A stretch of 64,000 nt of DNA from Trichobilharzia szidati (Eukaryota; Platyhelminthes; Trematoda; Strigeidida; Schistosomatidae): assembly GCA_944472155.2 (NCBI GenBank), contig OX235271.1:89913256-89977255 (forward strand). The letters are read 5' to 3'. Of the stretch, positions 1-13,194 are shown in pieces. Position 1 is the first letter of the stretch; every line of letters starts with the position of its first letter. The notes beneath the pieces are model-generated. The model saw only the letters and a list, made by a program, of their open reading frames with translations. It made no database searches and had not been told where the DNA came from. Both the position numbers and the translations under genes were made by a program.

Positions 1-946
1 AAACGGAGGGAAGAAGCTCTGGAGACAGATAATCATACTACAAAATTCATTAGGAATATCATAAAAGGTCAAAATAAAAATAATGGGGAAACTAATAATG
101 ACAACATAAATAAGAGAGAATATAAGGCATCTTCAAATCTACCTCATAAGGAGGGGACATACGAGACCCTACGTAGGATCTTAAACAAAGCGGGAATTAG
201 AGTGGCATTTAAAGCCACAAACTCATTCAGAGACAAGCTCTGTAGGTTAAAGGACACCATCGATCGACCTAATTAGACAAAATAATATAATTTATAAAAT
301 ACCTTACAATGGCTGTGAGTGAGGTCAACTACATTGGTCAAGCTAGTAGATCCAAAGTAGTCAAATTTTCTGTCAGAACATAAGAAGGTTAGAATGGTTG
401 ACCCTGAGAAGATAAGTAATTAAGAAAAAAAACTCAGCAATCGCACTGTACGCATTAACTTAATGGCCATACAATAGCGTGGGAGAGAGTTAAAAGTCTA
501 AGAAGTAATACGGGTGGGTGGATTGAGACGTTGATTACAAAAATCTTGATCATCGAGTCTACATCCAACATGTGCAATAGGAATGACGCATCACTCATAC
601 CGGAAATATGAAAAATACTACTACCAATCAAGTCAAGTGATGAAAAATAAAGGAACTATATAAACGAAGTTATAAAGTTATGTGAGTACCTTGATATGAT
701 TATGAGCGGCAATAATTTGTGCTCGAAACTTGGTCATCAGTAAATATTACTGTATAACACTGTGAGACTTTATCAAAATAAATGTTACCCATAATGGTAT
801 TATAATCCACCACAGTGCACAAGTTTTATTCCTATGTCAGAAATTGGGTGGTTTGAACTGACTCTGCTCTCTGGGCTTAATCGAAGCAGGTTCATCACTG
901 ATGAGCTCGGTCCCAAACGATCGAAACAGCAGTCCAGTTTTGGACC
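1..946 (+). pseudogene. Penelope-like element remnant: GIY-YIG region, 3' flank and degenerate hammerhead
   Basis: Frame 1 is open from base 1 to a TAG at 274-276. It reads like the end of a PLE reverse-transcriptase ORF, including the stretch YETLRRILNKAGIRVAFKA. After a frameshift near 280 comes IIYKIPYNGC, and after another near 318 comes NYIGQASRS. Together these are the two signature strands of a GIY-YIG endonuclease. Further GIY-YIG-like coding similarity continues to about 620, broken by stops. The DNA matches a second copy at 47735-48310 in the coding part and in the presumed 3' flank (shared wording near 815 and 48285). The element is cut off by the window start, so the RT core is not visible. 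It is dead: at least two frameshifts and several stops. A hammerhead-like segment at 889-946 lies just downstream, where PLEs are known to carry HHRs. PLE assignment is by motif and gene order, from memory of the family. Confidence 0.72.
889..946 (+). ncRNA. degenerate hammerhead ribozyme motif
   Basis: CTGATGA at 898-904 is followed by a loop containing TCCCAAAC, then CGAAAC at 922-927 and GTCC at 932-935. The outer strands GGTTCATCACTG and CAGTTTTGGACC can pair over most of their length. The stem I strand and the catalytic box share a single CTG, as if a duplicated CTG had been lost, so the intact fold cannot form as in the copies near 58 kb. It sits downstream of the PLE coding remnant, so it may belong to that element's 3' repeat. 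Confidence 0.5.
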
Positions 947-1767
947 ACTTTGATCTGATTAGTGACTACTACTGGTTGACATAAGGGGTATATAAATACT
1001 CATCCAAACCAGTCACTAGTATGAAGTGTCTATCTTGCGTTAAAATTTCGTTAATAATGTATAGTCCAAAACATTGTTTTGGAAAGACCGAGGGAGAGGG
1101 CTCTCGAGTGGTTGCGCTACAGGGCGATACTGCATGCCGGTTTCGTCTCGCAAGAGACAGGGATAAGTGTTTTCGGTTCCCCTGAAAACCAATACCCAGT
1201 CAGTGGGTGTACCGTTATGTGAAAGACGAATTCTTCTCGTTCGCATTTAAATTTCCTGATTCATCGACAATTACGCATTCATCAAACTGAACTTAATTCA
1301 GTCCGTTCACAATTCCAAGGCGTGGTCATGTTATGTTTTCTTTTATTCAAAATGTCATATTTTACTCTCCGACCTCGTAAGTTTTACGTGACATGTACTT
1401 TTAAGGCAAGCTTCAAAGCAGGCTACACACTTTTCAGGTAATGAGACATAACTTATTGGAAACTAAAGACACAATATGTTTAATTTCTCATTCCTCTGAA
1501 GTGATTTATCAACGCTGTTGCAGTATATACTTCACATTATGAATTACGGAACATTTTTTATCAGAGTTTCCGTAATGGAGTCCCCTGTTTGATGCAGTAC
1601 ACAGAATAAATCACTTGCTAGTAGTTTATAGTCTATTTTATTTACCATTGTTCAGAATATTGGCGCTAAACTGTGCTTTAAACGTCATCAGTAGGTAACC
1701 GTATCAAACATAATTTAATTATAGTGTATAAATTTCACTGACTGCTGCGTTACTGGTTTAATCACTA
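947..1767. other. no recognised gene; short GC-richer patch at 1080-1210
   Basis: AT-rich sequence apart from 1080-1210, which is visibly richer in G and C. I could not assign that patch to a repeat family in this window. The only minus-strand ORF here is short and has no recognisable motif. Confidence 0.4.
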
Positions 1768-1962
1768 GTTGAAATCAGTTAGAGAACTACTGGAAAACCT
1801 GAGTGTATTAGATAGCTGTTTCGTCCCCGTTTGGGACTTCTCATCAGCACGCGTCCACTGCGGTTCGAACCAAGGACCTTTTGATTACAAGGTGAGCTTG
1901 TAGTCCATTCAGACACCGGGAACCGATCCAATGGCCCTTGAATTCCAACTTCACACCTGTAA
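1768..1962 (-). repeat. tRNA/hammerhead SINE-like repeat, decayed copy
   Basis: On the minus strand the order is a tRNA-like segment with a B-box-like GGTTCGAACC (seen as ggttcgaacc at 1862-1871), then a hammerhead-like segment at 1804-1850, then the family's 3' flank ending in the complement of atcagttagagaact. The hammerhead has three extra bases between the CTGATGA box and stem II, and stem I is poorly paired, so cleavage is unlikely. Confidence 0.75.
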
Positions 1963-3144
1963 CCAATCAAATTCCTGCAAAAAACACTTGATATTGCATT
2001 ATTCATTATATTTTTCAAATATTTAACGACTACACTCCTCAAAGTTTACCAGTAATTGCTCAATTTATTTATATTTTAAACAGACCCGATCGATAAGGCG
2101 TATGTTTTTATTTACATTCTTTAACGTTAAATTAAACCAAATGGAAATAAAATGAAACCTGATATAGCTATTTCCATTTTTCTGTCAAAGATTCAATGTT
2201 CAGCTTTATATGGGACTGTCAAATTTGTAGTATTTCATGATGATTAAGACTGAATTTTGTATAAATTTATATATTTATAAAAATCAGGGGAATATAAAGT
2301 AAATGTCATTGGTGTCGCTTACATTCATGAAGTCAGTGTATACTTTTGTCTATTAAACGTGTCATAATGATATTTCCAATGATAAAAAGTGATTGTGAAG
2401 TGACACTCAAATCTATCAAACCGTAAGTTATCACTAAAGACGCCTATATATATATATCAGTCAATAGAAACTTCAAACGAAGGCAAAGGCCTAGAACTAA
2501 AATGAATGAATTTGAAATCATAAGATTGACTTAAATTTCCTTTTATGCCTCATGATAAACGTTTTACTAACAAATACTGTATAAAAGGACGATAATGTAT
2601 GTGTTAGAGGGTACTTCGATAAGATTATCAGTCAATAAGCAGTAAAGCATGTGAGTGAGAATTCTGTCGGCCTAAACTTCATTTCGGAAAAAAACATTTT
2701 AATCTGAACATAAGCATTGTGAAAAGGAGGTATTCCTCGTCATATAAAATAGTCAAACGTTTTACCTTTCTCTTTACCAGTGATCTTTTGTAAATGCTGA
2801 GAAATTTAGAATTTCAGCCAACAACTCTTTCTAACTAAATAATCAGAAATAGATTCATTAAAGTAGTTTTAATGAAAACAGATCAAAACTTGTTTTTTTT
2901 CACAATTCAGAATCATTATGAGATCCACGTGAAGCGAACCTAATTACCAATTTCACATTATTCCTAGAAGTGAATCAGGATTTCTTTTTACAAAAGCTAA
3001 AACTTTTGAAGGATAAGATAACAGTTATTACGACAAGTAAGACCATGAGAGCCTTGTTTATCTTCTATAACATTTTTCGTCACTATCTGTCCCAACAACA
3101 GAGTAAATGAATCTTCATTAATGTCATTCGTGTATTATTATTCT
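1963..3144. other. AT-rich, nothing recognised
   Basis: No ORF with a recognisable motif, no RNA gene and no match to the repeat families in this window. A short TA run lies at about 2445-2457. Confidence 0.4.
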
Positions 3145-3368
3145 CAGGTTAGACCACGGATTGATATCAGTTAGAGAACCATTGAAAACTAAGGTGTAGT
3201 GGACATCTGTTTCGTCCTAGTCTTGGACTCATTGGCAGCACGCACCCACCAGGATTCGAACCCAGGACGTTTCGGTTACAAGACAAACTCGTATACCATT
3301 CAGCCACTGGGACCCGATTCAATGGTCACCCATGAATTCTAACTTCTATCAATCCGTGGTCTAACCTG
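3145..3368 (-). repeat. tRNA/hammerhead repeat bounded by a perfect 22-bp inverted repeat
   Basis: The unit carries the minus-strand tRNA-like segment (B box visible as ggattcgaaccc at 3253-3264) and a hammerhead-like segment at 3198-3241. Its ends are exact inverted copies: 3145-3166 and 3347-3368 are reverse complements over all 22 bases. In the hammerhead the conserved CUGANGA box reads CCAATGA, so U4 and G5 are changed and it should be inactive. Stem II (GTCC/GGAC) is kept. Confidence 0.8.
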
Positions 3369-3794
3369 TAAAAAGTAGAATCCCTAAAAACTAATTCTTG
3401 AAAATATTATTATTCTATCAAAAGTAAGAATTAAACGGTTTGTAATGACTAACTTCATTTGAATGACAAAATAATCCCAAGAAACAGAATAATCACAAAA
3501 TGCTTATCTTGATGTTTATATTCTTGGGAAGGGTGAAAAAACATAATTAGTGATAGGATATTTTAGTATTTCCACGATTAACAAGGATTCTGTTGTCTGA
3601 TAGTAAAGAAAAATGTATGTTGGTACCAAAATCCCTTGGACATTTTAAAGTCTTCATTATAATAATGATCGAAACTTCTCAACAATTTTAATAATACTTT
3701 TAAATCGACCTATATATTCTAAAAAAGCAACTACTTGTTTAAACTCAGTAACTTAAATACTTTACAATAAAAAAACAATTATTTTTTCTTCATT
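3369..3794. other. AT-rich, nothing recognised
   Basis: No coding or repeat signal that I can support. Confidence 0.4.
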
Positions 3795-3950
3795 CCTTCG
3801 CGTTCCTGATTGGAACACTAAGCTTCAAGCTTTGAGGTCTGAGGTTTTCGTAGCTGTGGTGTTACTTTCATGGGATGAGATCACTAGCCACATGACCAAG
3901 CGAAACGCTCAATTTCAGTACATTCACTGCTAGAAAATATCCCTACCCGC
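3795..3950 (-). repeat. decayed 3' part of the RTE-tailed SINE
   Basis: Read on the minus strand, the end matches the SINE body and tail (complement of attggaacactaagcttcaa at 3809-3828). It also keeps the block that reads 'gctacagaaac' in better copies. The tRNA head cannot be recognised. Assigned by comparison with 29787-30015 and 41716-41937. Confidence 0.5.
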
Positions 3951-6104
3951 CGCCAAGTATTTCAGATTATTGACACATTTTATGGCAATTATGTTATATT
4001 CAAGTAGCTGAAATATCAAGTAATCAATTATTTATCTTTTATTTTGGTATACAGATGTTCTAAGGCTGAGCGGTCTTGGAATGATGTAAACTCTTACCTC
4101 TCATTATACTGTGTGACTGCCAATCATTATTACATGCATGTATATTAGTAGGTGGAAAAAGCAAGCGGTTTTATCACAAAGCACCAATTGAATGTGACAT
4201 ATATCTTTGATTCCTTTCACATCAAAAATAAAAGCAAGTATGTGTAACTTGTATGCTAAACAAATTATGTATGACTTGGTTGCAAACACACAAAACGTAA
4301 CTTGAAATGATATCAAAAAGCGGTCATCAATTATAGATAAACTTTACTGCTTAAAATTCGTTTCTACTAGGCGTCAGATATCAAAAGTTTCCACCTAAAC
4401 CTCAAATGGTTAAGAAAGAATTACAACCATCCACTTTACTTCATACTTTATTCGGTGAGCACAGTGATAGAACTGTTCCTCTTAGGCATTAAAGCTATTG
4501 TAGAATGTGTCACACATTACTAGTACTTCATTCATATTTGAATTCTGTGCTTTCCGTTTATGCATTTTCATACATACATGATCTAATTTCTAAACACAGA
4601 GAACTCTTACTAGTTAAAGCACATTATTTTTTCTAACACAAAACTCTGTCTGCTTCTTACTCATCCAATTTCTTTGACTTCCTTTTGTGCAAGCTTGTGA
4701 TGTACAATAAATTTAATTAGATAGAAAGATGATGAAATTCTCACTGAATATCTAGTCATAATCATTCTTAGTGCCTTTGTAAACCAAACACTGGTGAATA
4801 TCGATCGATGAATAAACAGTGTGGATATACGCCTGAGTATTTTGCATGAATTATTCAGTGATATCAGATAACTAACGGGAAAACTAATTACTTTGAAGTA
4901 TAAGTCACAGATACTAAGACTGTTCATCTTGTTTTATAGCAGAATATGATGCGTTTCTACTTCTAAATATTATGAAGTAGGCACATGATTGTCTTTCATG
5001 TTAGTCAAAAATAAGTACTTTAAAGACTGACAAAAGAATATGCGGTATGATAAGTTCTAATTTGAAAAATTTAATTTAGGTTTACTGATAACAAGCAATT
5101 GCTGTCATTGACAGAATTTTATTTGAATGACAACATCCTACTGAATGTAGATATGACTGCCAATGAATAACTTTTGATCTAGCGCTTTAGTGGAAAAACT
5201 ACCAGCAGTTATACATTAGAAATAATTTTATGGGCATGGTTTACTGTTAGATTCATGTTAAGAAAAGAAAATAATTTTTAAGTTTGGTAGCAATAATATT
5301 TATCACCTCATAAAATGTACTTACTTCTTCAGCAGTGTTGAAAATCATCGTTTTCGGAACAATAATTTACTGTCAATCATATCAATAGTCTTTCATATTG
5401 GTTAAGTAAATTCTTATGCAACCGCAAAAATGTAATAACCTAAAAGTGCGTTTTTATATTGTATAGTCTGCAGTTAGAATAAATCCAGGATATCATTGTT
5501 CAGACATGATAACTTCATCTTTGCAACTATCTGGGTATTCTGTGTTAAATAAGTGAATCTGAACAGTTGAATTTTAATTATTTATTATGTAAATTGTTTA
5601 CTCTGTAGCTTCTTTTTTTCATCAATTTGGTAAATGAATTTAAAAAGAAACTGACTATATATCTGCAACTTGCGGTATTAATTAACCAATAAAAACCAAC
5701 CGTATTCTAACATCATTCATTCTTGTTTACTAAATTAAATTAGTGAATACTGTTTCTGTTTATTTGCTGATTACTATTCATAATCTGTAATCATAACAGC
5801 AGATAAAGTAACCCATCATTACATCAGACATGTCTGTTTTGGATGTTCAGGTCAAAGGTGAATTGTAGCTATAACCTAAATATGAAGCAAGATTGTATCT
5901 ATCTTATTTTTTTTTCAAATTCAGCCTCTTCATTCAATGTACTTTATTATTTTTAAAGGCAAACAAACTTAAGCAAATGGTAAGGCAGATTTCAGTATGA
6001 TTATGTGATGACGAAGGAAATAGTGATTCCATTCTACAGAATTAACTTTACAAGTCGGTGCATCTGTCGTTGTACAATGAAATTTTATTTCCATACTTAT
6101 AAAA
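3951..6104. other. AT-rich, nothing recognised
   Basis: Scanned on both strands. Short ORFs at 4104-4316 and 4661-4927 (minus) have no motif or codon pattern that supports them. Confidence 0.4.
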
Positions 6105-6295
6105 GAGGCATCATTGGTTCAAAGGTGCAATGTTTGCCCACCATGCATGTGGTTCGGGATTCGATTCCCTATAAAGGGACTCCTAAACCTCACTAAGCCG
6201 GTGGTAATCCATAAATAATACCAACTGTACTGAAACCTCAAAGCTCGAGCTTGAAGCCCTACGTTACACTCGGAATGCAAAAGAATAAGAAAACT
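6105..6295 (+). repeat. tRNA-headed SINE with RTE-like tail
   Basis: A tRNA-like head with B-box-like GGGATTCGATTCCC (6156-6169) is followed by a shortened body and the tail gcttgaagccctacgttaca (6249-6268). That tail corresponds to the 3' end of the RTE element at 46109-46135. Confidence 0.7.
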
Positions 6296-9094
6296 ATAAA
6301 AGAAAGCTATCGCGCATTGTTTCTGGCACTGCTGACCAAATTATTTTGAAAATTTCGCTACTGTAGTAGCCTCGTTTCTGTTGCATACAGCTTCTGACAC
6401 TCATGTAAATATCGTTTGAGGAGTTGCTTTATAAAACATTGGAATCAGTGTATTTCCCTTATATTTCTTCCTAGGGTGAGTGAAGCCCCATTTCTTTCTC
6501 ATTTACTAATCTACTGATGGATTTCTATTTTCTTCAGTTATTGAGTAACGGCCTGACTCCAAGTTATCTCTTACTAGTTCCCAGTATCAAGTTCTTTTCG
6601 CGCCTACAGCTCTCATTCGTGTACAGACATTGAGCAATGTAGAATTTTCTATTAATTTTACTTACTATTCGTAAGTCGACTGAGTTTACTGCTTGTCTGA
6701 ATAATCATTTTGTCCTTGTAAAAAAGGTAACAGAATGAGATTGTGAATGGCTTACCATGATAATTTCTTAACAGTTTTTTTTCTTTTCGTTTGACATAAC
6801 TTATTCTACAAATTAGTCACCAATTTAAGATGGCCACAAAAACTAAATTTTCTTGAGTGTTTATTTAAAAATAGCGATGAGAATTGAAAGGTGACCTAAT
6901 GACTTTATTACCTATTGATAAAACATTCGGTTTCTAAGTCTAAATTGCTTGTTCCCCTAATATCATCTTTTTGAAAAATACGTATGCTGTGTTTGAAGCG
7001 GTATGTTCTTTAATTTTGAAGATTTTCTAATAGAAGTTGTGACCAATTTAATCAACATCTACAAACTACTAATTAGGCATTTTTAGTCACTTCGGTTTCT
7101 GAGTAATTCCAATGCTACAGAACATTTACTCAATTTTGGTAAGTATCCAGGTAGCAAAGTGATTTGTATCCAAAGATAGGTTTATTAAAAGGCACTATTA
7201 ATTAAGTCTTTTACTGACTAACAACATTCCACTTTTTTCTATATATATACATAATATTCATGTACCATTCTATTAAAACGCTATCTAGGCACACTGTGGG
7301 CGGCCTGCTTAAAATATAGGGCTACCTAATTTTCCACAGAGCACAATGCATCAAATTTTTTGAGCTATACTTCGTTTTAACCACCACTTTACCTCATTTC
7401 AGTATAATCTGTACTCTCATGCACCTTCTGATGGTTTTCAACTTGCCACTTGGTCTGTTTTGACGGGAAGAATGAGACAAAGGTTGGAACATGTCGCTGA
7501 TGTAACAGAATTCATTCGAATGACTTTACTTGAAGTTTCTGTATAAGAATTAGCTAAAACCAAGCTGAAAATTATGTACTGTATATAAACATATTGTTCA
7601 GAATGAAGCTTTTAGTATTACTATTGAATAACGACTTTAGCTAAATTAGCTTTAGAGTATCTCACTGGACGCACAATCCTTGTTAAAACGATTTCACTAC
7701 TGCCGTTACGTCATTCAAATCGGTAGTGGTCTACTCATCTATGGAATACATACTACTTGTTCTTCTGAAATTACCCACTTAGTAATAATAGTCATTAAAT
7801 ATGTTAAATACAAAGAAAAGGAAGTCATGAATAACAGATGGTTAATTTCCGTTTAACTAGATAACCGTTATGGCTGATATCGAACTACTCATGTCCATCA
7901 GTAGTACTGGTTATAATCAAAACTAAAAAATTTTGACAACCTTCACTTACTCTCATTGTATCTGCAGCTGGTATACGATGAATGAAAAGACGATTTAAAA
8001 GTTTATTCTTTTACAAGTCAGCTCTCATAAATATTCCATAGAAATAGTTCCTTGTTTAATAAAGTTTAAGTGTGAAGCATAATGTAGAAAAAATGATTAT
8101 ATCGAAGGAAAATATGCTGTTTACGTAAAAGTATAAGTACTACTTAGATATATTTAATGAATATATATTTCATGATGTTTCTAGTAAATGTGTGATGAAT
8201 CATAGAATGAAAGGTACACACATGTACAGTGATCATTAGTTATATTTTGTATAACTTCACCAACATAGATAATCAACCTTTTATTGGATATATAAAGAAG
8301 TTTGTCACTGATTCTAAAGATAGGTAGACAGACAATATAAATAAATGGGTAAATGGAGAGATGAACACTGTTTAAACAGTTAAATAGCAAGTTAAATAAT
8401 CAGTTAGTTTTCTTTTCATTCAAACAGAACATATTTTTTATCAGTTTTCGAGTTAGTAAAGCTTGTTGTACTGTCAGCTAGTTAGTGTGTTTTTTTGTGG
8501 ATAAGCTTGGTATAGTATGAATGAATCACTACTTTCGTCAAAAACACCTCCCACTTACTCATCTTGACGTAATCATGAAGTCAAAAAAGTCATATTGTCG
8601 TTTGTTCTAACTAGTAAGTGTATCAGTCCATCTGAATATTAGTCATAAATAGCTGACAGATTCAAGTGGACAGTTGTAGTATTAAGTGATGCGGTAAAAA
8701 GATGTGAAATGTTCTGTGTGTGTTTTTTTGCATTTACATACCAGTACACACAACCTAGCGTATTTCACACCATTTATTACAATCTTTAGAATGAACACCA
8801 TAAAAGAATAATAGCTTTTTTCAATTTGAGGAAAAGTTTTTTATATCCAAATAACAAAAACATTAGAAAACTTATATAAATGTACTGTGGAAAGTTTTTC
8901 AAAACTCAGTGTCTCATGACAAAACGTTTCATAAATACCATGCAAAGGTTTCTTTTCCTTAAAACTCTGAGAAACTAAAGGAATTAACGAAATACGATAT
9001 TTGCAAAGGGCTGTAATTTCAAAACTTGTTGTAGAAATAGCTATTCTTTCATAAAAGATTGGAGCGCAATTTAAATTCATTCTGCGTTATTTGA
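6296..9094. other. AT-rich, nothing recognised
   Basis: No supported gene or repeat. The short ORFs in this interval lie in low-complexity AT-rich sequence. Confidence 0.4.
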
Positions 9095-9382
9095 TAGAAT
9101 CTCGCCTAGCTTACTATCTTGTCCTAAGCCCGTAAAAGAAGGGAACGTTGGGTGTGCAGCTAGCGACCCACCCCTCAAGTGGAACCCGAATGGAAAAGAC
9201 TAGTAAAGCTTCCGAGAGTAACATGGAGTAGATCATGTGAGGAGGAGATGAAAGCTTATGGGCAGTCATGCAACCAACTAAGCAGGACTGCAGAAAACAG
9301 GATGAAATAGAAATGTGGTTTTGAAGCCTTATTTTCCACTCAGAACTAACGGGAATGCTAATAATAATGTTGTTTAACAGGC
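9095..9382 (+). mobile_element. internally deleted RTE retrotransposon copy
   Basis: The left part (about 9095-9172) matches the 5' leader of the RTE at 42.9-43.0 kb ('ctcgcctag', 'cctaagcc', then 'gcagctagcgacccaccc'). From about 9173 the sequence matches the last 200 bases of the RTE, beginning at its 'ctcaagtggaa' (45960) and running to the tail 'ttgaagcc...ttccactcagaac' followed by an AATAAT-rich end. Roughly the whole coding region is missing between the two parts. Defined by comparison with 42843-46160. Confidence 0.7.
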
Positions 9383-9385
9383 TTA

Positions 9386-11179
9386 ACAAATCTGTGTCTG
9401 TTCTGACAATGAAAATTGAACAGTTGTTGACTAACGAGTCAAGAAGAATTATGACTGTAAAAAATAGAAAACTTAGAGAGCTTAACTCAGTCTATAAATA
9501 TACATAAGAAACAGGTAAACAGATAAATATTTGTTCTCCGAGCTTGGCTATACATCTATAGACATTTCATTGCCAGGCCTGGTAAAATCTTCATCGGTAG
9601 CTTCATTAGGAAGTCGGACATATTGTTGAGTTGCGTCTCCACTTGTAGAATATAGGAGAGATTTTCCTCTAGCAACCTTTTGACCTTACATTTCATTGTG
9701 TCATATCAGAGCATGGCAGCAGAACACAGTGGTAGTTAGTAACAGAATTGTCCACTAAGCAAAATAACGTACAGGAATGGCAAGTTATGCATTCCCAGTG
9801 ATCTTCATTTCTCCCCTTTTCAACTTAATCCGTAACACTGCCGTTCACGATTATTGTATAAGAAGTCACCAGTATATTACTCACAGATTCCTGGCAGTAG
9901 TACACTTTACAAAGATAATTCTTCTTCAAAATGATGTTTGTCCAATACAAACGACCTACAATTAATAAAATACGAGTAATTGTGCTGAAGAAGCTGTGGT
10001 TGACACAGAGGAACACTCACAAAATCTTGTCTTGATTTTTTAAACCCACTGGGATTATTTTCAGTAATTTTATAATGAAACTACCAACAAGTTTCAAATA
10101 ATTTTATCCCATAAGTTATTCAGTAAATTTCTCATGACTTATTTCAAGTTAGGAAAAATTTGTATATCATCCGATTCAAAAATTTTGGATCCATTGAACT
10201 GGAAGCCATAGACTTGCTCTTTAATGCCTAATGGCTTTTATCAACGTTTCTGAGTTTGAATTTAAAGGGAGATAAACTTTTCGTTCTCTTAGGCCTTCGT
10301 TAAATTTGCGACTAGTTTCACAGGTAAACTGCTGATTGGTTGATATCAATCAAGTGATAAGACTTAGTAATAATCATAGTTTCTTAACCTTCAGTAATCT
10401 GAAGTTATGTTTGATTATGTTCTTCAGTGGGAGTATGATAGAAGCCCTGATAAGGGCCGTATAATTTCTTTAATAGTGAAGATTGACTGAGAAACTTTCG
10501 CAAAACGACCGAAAAAGTAAGTATATCTATTAAATGCTGCTTGAAGTTGTGTGAGGAACAACAAGAAGGGCAACTGAAAATTCTAAATTGTGCATAAATG
10601 TTTCTTTCTGGGCCAGAATTTTAAATGACATTTAGGATTCATGAGATATTTTATAGTGACGTAGAATGTTTAGAAAAAGAAGTGGTAGTTCTAGAAGAAA
10701 AAATAAAAATTCATCAAAGACATGGTTGTTAAATATAATTAAGACACATTTCCACCTGATTATGTGCTCTGCTGTTTTAGGAAGTTTGTCTAAATTACGT
10801 ATCTTTAAAAGATAAATTCGAGTGACATCTCCTTCTGTATCCCAAATGTATGTGTATATTTTCTTCTTAACTAGTTATTTTTGTCGAGAAAGACTTTAGT
10901 GCTTCTCATACACTTGCACGGATAGGTCAGTCAGTGTGTTGTTAATTCACTTTGTCCAAATGTATCTGCAAATATTCTGTGTCAATTTAAACGGTATCAT
11001 GGTAATTCATTTTTGTTTATATTTAGTTAATATCAACTAAGAGTCATATCAATATGCTCGAATTTCATGAGTTGTGCCTTATGTCTAATCTGTCTTTGAT
11101 GTACGTGTCATCAGCATCTATTAATCAAAATAATTAAGCACGGAAACGTAAAACTATCCGGCTTGGTCGAGTTTGTATC
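9386..11179. other. AT-rich, nothing recognised
   Basis: No coding, RNA or repeat signal that I can support. Confidence 0.4.
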
Positions 11180-11559
11180 TGTAGTGCACATTGAACCTTC
11201 GAACTTTCGTTTGAACGAACTCACCTGACCTTTAGCACTACTTCCTCTTTCGATTCGTGAAACTCTTGTACGTTCTTGGTTCGCTCTCTCGTTGTGCTTT
11301 CATCCAGGGCACTCTCTGAGCCTACCACAGTCAAGACTGCAGATTAGTGTGTAACCTCTTATTTCTTATCAAGTTCCATATCTCTTTTGTGTAAATACAA
11401 TTCTGTTCCAGTCACACTTGCCATCTCAAGTCTTTTAACCTTGATTCCGTTCGTTAGTACTTGCACGTTAGGCAGAGTACGATTAAGGCCATAAGCAGTG
11501 AAGAAGTTTTGTAGGAGGGGTTATTTTAGGTCTAAGTTAAGCCAAGGCTAACTCTTACA
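11180..11559 (+). repeat. 5' LTR of the gypsy element
   Basis: 380 bp, TGTAGTGCACATTGAACC at the left end and CTTACA at the right. It aligns throughout with 14400-14779, including the shared landmarks 'gttagtacttgcacgttagg' and 'gagcctaccac'. Confidence 0.85.
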
Positions 11560-13194
11560 TATCCATTAACTCATCAACGCTTATTTTATAAAGTATCCCA
11601 ATAGAGCTGCACATAGAAAGTTTCTTGTAGGTTTCATCTCAAAAAAAAATAATTGTCGAAATGCAGAATTTTGGATCAGACGTGTAAATAATGTGAACCG
11701 CACACCGTTATAATTCCACTATTATGAATTCCCGAATTTTATGTGTTAGGTTTCAAGAGTATATTCCGTGAAAAATTCGTTGCTCTTAACTGTAATTTCA
11801 CTGACTATCACTTTTTTCTATTCCTGTGATAAATTTCTTTAACCTTGAGATGCTGTCTACCGAAGCTACGATACAAAATTGATGATGACCACCAATTCTT
11901 CGGTAAATGTGTGGCATTCGGCCATCGTTGTATACCATTAGCCAAACAGACCATTCTGCTACCGAATACTGCGGTTACTCCTTTGATCAGATAATGGTAC
12001 TGTGGCTAGTAGCTTCTGAAGAGAGAGACGTCTGGAGCTTCCTACGGGATACCACAGCTCCACAGAGCCCGACTGTAAAACAGTGGTTATGGGGACGCTT
12101 GTGAAGAGGCCAGACGAAAGCTGTCCGCAGTAGTCCTTATGAAGTTGACACAGAGACATCATGAAACGTCTTTCAATGTCTGACTTAAGAGTTTGACAAC
12201 TGTACCGACAAGTTGAAGGAGTTGAAGAAATATGAAAGCGTGCAGCTTTGTGAAGATGAAAATCTGCTGGCTTCGGTATTAACGCTGATAAGTCTTCTGA
12301 GACTTGCGTTATCAGTCTTAGACGAAGATAAGAAACGTAGTCACTAGCTTACAAATTTATGGAATCCGTTATGACTGTTATCACTGACCAGCTTCATTCA
12401 GTGAATGTAGCACAACCTTTGGACATGAAAGAGGTGGCGAAAACCACAAGATAATTAAGGAGTCCAGCAGTGATCACTGAATACCAAGAAGCTAATTGAT
12501 CAGAGAACTGCAAAAACAGGTGTCAGCAATCTGAACTAGAATGAAGAAGACTGACAATCGTTTTGTGAAAAAACAGCCTAAAAAGAAGAAGAAGAAAGAA
12601 TTTAAACGATTCAATCCTTCTTCTTTCTCTTATATTGGTTCGGTGGTTGTAGAACTGATAGAAATAGAGGTTGTGTATGGAAGAACGTAAGTAAACGGTC
12701 GAGGGCCAGTTTCCTTAGTTTATGCAGTCAGTGAAAGGTAAAGAACAGTGTCAAGACATAAGGATGCATACATTGGCAGTTTAGACTGTAGGATGATACT
12801 TATTCCTGGCCCCAGTGTTTTCGATGTTGTTTTAGAGGTCAGGAAATGCAACATGCGATACTCACTTGTTGTGACATCATATTTACAGTGAACGATATTG
12901 GAAGAGAATTTCTTGAGAGAGTCAGGTGCACTGACTAATATGAAGAAAAGTGAGCATGAAATATGGACAGTCTTATGATTTATGAAGAGAGCCAAGTAGA
13001 CGACAAAATCGTTCAGGAGTATCACCTAGTTGACGACTAAGTATGCCAGATTGTCCACCTCGTCCAAAGGACTCTGTGGTTACTGTGGCGAGTTAAAACG
13101 TGAAATAGGACTGAAGAATTGGCGAAAAGTGATCTTCACAGCATGACGTGTGAAGAATAGGAATAAGTAAACAGAACAATACACGATTCAAGGA

